Source: Tanypteryx hageni | Taxonomy: Eukaryota; Arthropoda; Insecta; Odonata; Petaluridae | NCBI GenBank assembly: GCA_028673005.1 | Contig: CM054117.1 | Coordinates: 53,877,370 to 53,941,369 of the forward strand | Direction: 5' to 3' | DNA: 64,000 bases | The notes under the pieces: generated by a model | Seen by the model: the letters and a program-made list of their open reading frames with translations, nothing else | What the model was told of the DNA's origin: nothing | Database searches by the model: none | In this document: positions 58,141 to 64,000 of the stretch, piece by piece | Layout of the letters: each line of letters begins with the position of its first letter | Numbering within the stretch: the stretch's first letter is position 1 | Made by a program: the position numbers and the translations under genes

Positions 58141-58260
58141 CAAGGTACTACGAATGAAATCGAACTCGCTATGTAAATTTCCGCTTAAATTTATTTTCGC
58201 GACCGGTTTCGCGATAACAGCTGCATCATCAGGCGATTTGAAGGTTTTAAATATGTCAAT
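58130..58260 (-). mobile_element. Penelope-like (ACCGGTTTC-family) fragment
   Basis: The minus strand contains a compact hammerhead-like core (58197-58238), with a GGTGAAGTTATTTCACC hairpin at 58126-58142 nearby. The ACCGGTTTCGCG...CATCATCAGG layout is a recurrent arthropod repeat signature, and hammerheads with such tiny stem III are established in Penelope-like elements. No protein is encoded here. Confidence 0.55.
58197..58238 (-). ncRNA. Minimal type I hammerhead-like ribozyme
   Basis: Minus strand order: UCGC (58233-58236), CUGAUGA (58226-58232), a 15-nt stem-loop II region, GAAA (58207-58210), CCGG self-complementary stem III, GUC cleavage triplet (58201-58203), then GCGA (58197-58200), which pairs fully with UCGC to make a 4-bp stem I. 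Every invariant core base is present and the stem I match sits exactly where required. Stem II is weak in this copy (little more than GC/GC pairing). This is the best-formed stem I/III arrangement in the window. Confidence 0.5.
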
Positions 58261-58535
58261 ACACCAAATTCCCGTTTTTACGCAGCACCGTTTTACCGGA
58301 AATGCCGGTTTTATGGAATGAAAAAACTAGGTGGTAGGATTTGAATTTTGCTCTCTATAGTTTCGAAATGGGCCCTTACGCGGCGCTGACACTTTAACCT
58401 TAAATATTTGTGCAATGTAATATTCTATTGTTTCGTGTACTGTATTTCAAAAAATCCATGATCGTAAATAAACAAACATTACTTTCCAAGGTTATTTATA
58501 TATTCGCGTATTCTATGGATACATTACCAAATACC

Positions 58536-58869
58536 ACATCACATTGTTTGAGTGCCCAGTCAATTCGCCTCTCTTACAGCACAAATGGGTATCTCAGAGG
58601 TAGTGCAATGAATAACCGGGGGAGGGAGGAGGGAAACCCGGTGCCGGCATTTGCCTGCTCTTACGAAAAACAACAGGGGGGCCAACGGCTTAACGTCCCT
58701 TCCGAAGGACGGAACAGCTGAATTTGCGCGGTCTCCTCAAACCACAAAAACAGGGGGCCGGGCGACCTTGGAAAAATCCTACTTGCGCAGGATTCGTACC
58801 CGATGACTTTTTCAAGCATCGGGCAAGTAGCAGCCAGCGTCCTAACCATTACACCACCGGCACCCCCTG
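58536..58869 (-). mobile_element. tRNA-derived SINE, full-length copy
   Basis: Minus-strand retroposon of about 334 bp, closely matching 13470-13792. The A box TGGTGTAATGG is the complement of 58846-58856 and the B box GGTACGAATCC the complement of 58790-58800, nearer to the tRNA consensus than in the other copy. It is flanked by CCAAATACC at 58527-58535 and 58870-58878, a 9-bp target duplication. The tail ends CTCAAACAATGTGATGT. The frame 58661-58873 shares a WFEETAQIQLFRPSEGT peptide with the other copy, a by-product of sequence identity. Confidence 0.92.
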
Positions 58870-58878
58870 CCAAATACC

Positions 58879-61800
58879 GATTCTACGAAAAATCCTTATA
58901 TACTAAATGAACCCGGTGTGTGTGTTTATAGGAAAACGATTAAAGAAAGGGAGGAAAAGAATGTGGGAGGCTATGGAGAGGAAGAGACGTTTCCTCGCCC
59001 TAACATAATTCATGCGCCCGAATTTTTAGAAGGGAAAATTGAAAATATTTCAACCTTGCCCAACCCTCGCACATCACATAATTTTTTCCTAATAAAAAGA
59101 GTTACGGCGGAAATTCCTATGAAGAAGAAAATCCGAGGATAGAGAAACGTGGCAAGAGGACCGCGTCTGGAATTCGTGAGGTCAGATTTTTTTCACTTTA
59201 TATTTGGAGATTACGAAAGGTCGGAAATGCTTCTCCAAATTGTACTACATATATCCTTACCAAAAGGTGCCTCTAAAACATGAAGAGGTTTTGCCTTCAG
59301 GATGGAACATCGTTTCATTTGTTCATGTTGACATTTTTATAGTACAAGTTCTGTTCTAAGAGTAGACGGAAATTAAGATGTTTTAAAGGGAAAAAATGTT
59401 TTAAAAGTGGATTTCGTGTTCCTGATGCTAAGTATCCCTATCCCATGGAGTTTTTCCAATAAAACTGCGCAACTTTGCCGTGAATAGGTGCAGTAATAGT
59501 GCAGATATAATGCAAAAAAATAATGCTTTCTACTATTTCCGAAGAGAAACTTTAAGACTAACAGTTCCAACGATTTATCGCACAAATTTGCGAATTTGTG
59601 GCGTGTTTTATTCAATAAACTTGCATCCGCCAACCTGGCGTAATACTTGCACCCTATCCTTCCGATCCCAAAATTCTGAGGAAAAAATGTTAAGAGAATC
59701 ATGGCAGCACACGCGGTATCTAAATAGTATAAGACGGATATTCTGAGGATTCCGATGATGACGAAAATAAACCGCCTTTATCTTAAAGATGGGCAATTTT
59801 AGCCGCGATAACAGATACCGAAATCGATCGCTTCTTCCGTTACCGATGGTTGCACAAGAGGGAAAGTTTTCCAAACCTGATATTTTTCCCGTCCGGCACC
59901 AGGTTTATGCGTTATGCTTTGGCGCCTTTAAATCTCACCCGCGCCCTTGTTAAGAGGCACAGACGGAGGAGAGAAAAAAAGATCACCTGCGTGAGATATC
60001 ACGATCGACCCGAAATGGTCATGACTCCGGCGGGGGCAGGGGAAAATTAACGCTGACCCGTAATAACCGAGACGGGGCAGGCGCCGCGGTTGTCTATCCG
60101 CGGTTGGATTTACGACCCATCGTCGATCAATTTTGCATCCGAACCCGAGGGAAGAAACGATTAATAAAGAGTCTCCCCGGACGTGCAAACGCGACGCGAA
60201 AGAGTGGCGTGGGAGGAAAGCGCAGTAAAAAAATATATATTCGCAGAAGGATAGCGACTCCGTTTCTATGGGTGTCCATTCTTTTGTTTTTTCTCCTCGT
60301 GCACGCCTACCGGGCGACAAATGCGAAATTTATGTCGGTGAAATCGAGAGTGAAAGTAGTCATATAAGGCAGGAGGAGGCGGTCGCTTTTTCTTTTTAGA
60401 AGCGTTCGCCACTCGGACAGAAGGTGACACGTGATCAACTATCGACGCCGTTCAATGGTTATTAATCTTCGAATTCGAACGATGGTTTCTGTGATAAAAT
60501 CCATGCAGATATTATGTTTTAGTAAAATATTCGTTGGTTGGAAGTTCGTTTACGCATTCTGTATCTAGAATCGTAATCGATTTTATTTTTTGTTTGAACC
60601 TTGGTGATTCTGTTACTCTTAATCATTTTTTCTCTGGTTTGAGAAATTCTGGACTGGCTTAAAAACTGCGAGGTATTTTAAGAATTTGCCACCGCAATTT
60701 TTATCTTGGATGTAGATGTATGCATGCATGCAGATGCGTCAATCAACATAGCCAACATTTTTGCCCCATTTTCCTATCGACCCTCTGCATTTACAACTAA
60801 TCCTTTTCCTTTCTCTAAGTACCTTTCCTTGCTCTTTATTCGACCTTCTATTCCATTTAATCTGTCATTCAGTTTTTCAATGATTACTATTTCCTTTTTC
60901 ACGCCACTTTCAATGCTGTATCATTTCTTCTGACGCTTAAATAAAAAAAAACTTTTCGCATACCGCTTCCGGCAGAATCCCGAAATAATAAGTATTAAAA
61001 TGAGATGTGTTAATCAAAGCATAGTCAAGCGATGCCGAATATTTATATAAGTGAATAAATTACGTACACCATAAAATGCGTTCCCACTAAATCTTACGAA
61101 ACGTTTGATCCGAAATACGTTCATATCCTTGTCACACGAATGCAAGTTTAGCAACCGAGGGGAGATACACCTATTTGAAGTTGTCAAGTTTTCCTGAACA
61201 ATTCCAAAAGTCACCTCGGCACCTCCTCTTCCCCCCCGTACCGCAACTCAACTTCGCCTAGGCAGAAAAATAAAACCTCAATTTCCGTAACAAGCTTCAA
61301 TTCAAACTTCCTGTTTTTCGAACGCGTTGCGATGCCGAAGGGATTCTTTATTGAGGAAGCCCTAACGACAACCCTCTCTCTCGATCAAAAACGACCCCTT
61401 TTTCTGGCGATATTCTTTCTGCGCACGAAATCGTCCCAAGAAAGCGAAATACGCACCCCGCTACATATCTTCCTGATCACCGGCGCCGCACTTTCTTTTC
61501 GAAAAAATAAAGAGCGGGGCGATAAAACCACTCTCGTGTCTCTGAAAACACCGTTTCTGGCGATCTACCAAAGCTAACAAGATACTCCGCTTCGAACATT
61601 TCTCACAAGGTTTGATACTCATGCGTTCCGCACACGACGTTGCCGCATTTAGGGCGATATTACGTCCGCACCCGGATGCTAGAAAAGCCGTCGAGTTCAA
61701 CGCCGAGACCTACCTTCGATAGTTTTTGCATCTGAAAAGACTTTTTAAAGCGCAAAGACATACGCCGCAATTATCGACCGCGGCGTACGTAACGATCGCA

Positions 61801-64000
61801 AAGTAAAGCCAATAGGGAAAGGATTAAAACCGATTGTTTTTTAAACTGGACGTAAATTATTCGCGAGGGAGAAACCCATGTCCTTACCTTGCGATATACG
61901 CTTTTTTTATGAGGGTGGCCGTCGACGTTTATGACCTGGCAACTGAAACGCATATTTCGAATAATATTTCCTTATTTGGCATTTCGAAGAAGTTTCTTCG
62001 TTTACATAAAAGAGCGAGATTACTGCTTACGCAAATATGTGGTTAAACATCAAAACGCCTGCAACTTGAATGCCTTTGACTCGCAGAAGATAGTTTTTCC
62101 TTTGTTATTATTTTTCATTTATACTCCAAATTCCATGAACATCTTCTCTATGCATATTTCATTTGCTCATGTTTTCGTGAGAGTTATATAGGTTTAGCTT
62201 CATATCGCTAAGAAGTTTCTAAAACGATTCCAAACTTTCTAGGTGTAATGCGATATGCAATCAATAGTAACCTTTGGGGTTACGCTGCAATTCACTCATA
62301 AATTTGAATACAAAAGGGCTTTTTTCGAAAGAAAAAACATTATACTCCCTTGACTTATCCTGGATCCCGTTCCCCTCCTCATCTCTAGTACAGGATCAAA
62401 TTTAATTATAATAAATTGCTTCATTTGCAGTCGAGATAAAATATTCGATAAAATGTATGCTCAAATTTGGAACCTTTTCACAAATGACACATTGGACGCA
62501 ATGCACTAGCCAACGCAAATAATGTTTTGCAACATAGATTGATATTTTTCATTTCTACCTCTAGCTATTAAAGCGTCTCTAAAAGGGAATCTCCGAGAAG
62601 AATTTTTTATAAACTCTAGAAAACTGCATGAGTGAAACAGATTCTTAAGAGGATGTCGATCTCTTCATTAGAACACGGAAGCAAAACACCGATCCCAACG
62701 TTAAGAGTTGCGGATTGGACTTCGTTAGCTGGCAGAAATAACGGTTCGTTTTGATCTCAAATTGAAGAAATCCCCTTCCTGTTGCGCCACTTATCTTTCA
62801 ATAGAAACGCAAAGGTTTTCAAGGAGATTGAATGGTGAGAGTTGGAATCCCACAAGAGGATGGCAAACATTTCATTACGTTGGAGAAAATCTGTGCTGCG
62901 ATGTGATTCTATATCGGAATTTAATATCTGTGGGAAATCTCTTCAATTGCACCAGCACGTTTGTTCACGTGACGGCGTAACCAGAAGAAAATAACATAAT
63001 ACATATATCGTCGAGGAAAATTTATTGAATACTCTCTGGGAATGGAGATATTTAGCTTATATTTTAATTAATGTACTGCAAACTCGGTGATGAAACTAAA
63101 CAACCAACGACTTTAAAAACAAAAGGAACTCAAGTGTGATGAGGATAGAGGGATAATTAACAAGCGCCGCAATTAATTTTGAAAGAGTCGTGCTCCGAGG
63201 AATGTACTAATATTGAGACTCCTCAATTATCGCACCTTTTGTAAGATTATTAAACACTGATTGCGCGCAAACACAATCACGCTTTGAATAATGATTTATA
63301 TGATGTTTAAAATAACAAACGCAATTTTCTCATTAAGACATACAGCTCGCATACGGTGCCAAATTTATTAAAGAATCCCTTGTAAACTTATGTCCATCTC
63401 TATCATACACAAGTTTTAGATCGTTTATTCTTCGCATCGGTTGCTTTCGCAAATTTCACGAACAATTCTATCGTGCGACTGTAATTAAAATAACTCCATG
63501 AAATGGCGGAAAGTAACCAATGAACTTACACGTATTTTTGTTAACAATTTCACCTCCCCCAAATCGGAAATTCCTAAGTGGAGACCAAATAACCAACCCT
63601 CTGTATTTAACCTTTCGCGAATTCCAGAAACACTTCTCTATCTCCTTCTCCGAATCATTTTTGTTCAGAAACGTTAAAAATAAAAGGCCATGAGCGAACG
63701 GATACCGGATGCGGTCCTCACTATAGCGGAATAAATCGACTTTTATAACCCGCTCGTCGTACGCATCCCTTCGGGGTTACGACGCAGCGATACAAGGAAG
63801 GCCGTAGAGTTGTAAAACCTCCAAGGAGAGAACGGATAGGTTTCTCCATTATTTATCATTCATTTCTTCACGCGAAAGATCGCAGGTACTTGCGGCGTGC
63901 GGGTGGAGCGAGGGACCGCGCGGAAAAAACACCCCGCCTTCTCGATTTTTTTCATATTTACGCGAGAAGATCGTGGGTGAAAGGACTTCCAAAGGGGCTC
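58879..64000. other. No recognised gene
   Basis: About 5.1 kb. Many 60-130-codon frames occur (59373-59702, 59928-60320, 60104-60367, 61332-61577, 61461-61700), mostly in opposite-strand pairs, none with a recognisable domain. A small ATGCATGCATGC run lies at 60719-60731. A CGTCGTA...CCC-TTCG-GGG...TACGACG hairpin occurs near 63746-63782. No repeat family was recognised. Confidence 0.4.

Noticed and set aside
63746..63782. Small hairpin CGTCGTA...CCC-TTCG-GGG...TACGACG
   Set aside because: A short stem with interruptions and no repeat copies seen; expected occasionally by chance in this length of sequence.
1..64000. CRISPR array, operon or prophage structure
   Set aside because: No regularly spaced repeats, no dense same-strand coding and no ribosome-binding-site pattern; the window is not prokaryotic.

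Overview
This window looks like non-coding, repeat-rich DNA from an animal nuclear genome, most likely an arthropod and perhaps an insect. That assignment is an inference from three things: long (AT)n and (CT)n microsatellites, a tRNA-derived SINE, and the decayed animal-type transposons described below (hAT, PIF/Harbinger, Tigger/pogo-like, a non-LTR LINE, and hammerhead-bearing Penelope-like pieces). I found no bacterial-style gene organisation, no rRNA, no intact tRNA and no cellular protein-coding gene. Almost every open frame is short. The long ones are either low-complexity (Ser-Leu, Tyr-Ile and Glu-Arg runs read from microsatellites) or pyrimidine-tract artefacts. Exons without an ATG, lncRNAs and enhancers cannot be excluded by eye.

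Layout. 0-5.2 kb: an (AT)n tract, a nested hAT-like element (483-1646), a (CT)n tract, a pyrimidine tract of about 700 bp and a second hAT-like patch (3573-4080). 5271-5910: a PIF/Harbinger-like non-autonomous element with a decayed transposase N-terminus. 8387-8533: a nearly perfect 147-bp palindrome. 10.06-10.28 kb: a diverged copy of a palindromic element family. 13.3-13.9 kb: the 3' end of a LINE open frame split by a tRNA-derived SINE with a 15-bp target-site duplication. 19.05-19.19 kb: a second, severely truncated copy of the same LINE with an (AT)n tail. 23-27.7 kb: hAT pieces, a Tigger/pogo-like element (24325-24897) and a minus-strand hammerhead-like core (25.93 kb). 29.9-38 kb: mostly unremarkable apart from a long (AT)n tract, purine islands and a SINE head fragment (37814-37870). 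39.98-41.64 kb: a cluster of the palindromic family plus a hAT-like element. 42.88-43.17 kb: a short hAT-like copy related to the one at 483. 43.9-52 kb: microsatellites, purine tracts and a tRNA-like Pol III signature. 54.7-58.3 kb: further hammerhead-like cores. 58536-58869: a second full SINE.

The most interesting signal is a dispersed family, and a related ACCGGTTTC-type family, in which several copies carry the two conserved boxes of a hammerhead ribozyme (CUGANGA and GAAA). The boxes are separated by a hairpin and followed by a tiny self-complementary stem III and an NUH cleavage triplet. In one family these cores sit at the centre of long inverted arms. Hammerhead motifs are established for Penelope-like retroelements and related retrozymes, so this is probably a decayed Penelope-type population rather than a wholly new system. 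The palindromic, MITE-like arrangement is unusual and worth testing.
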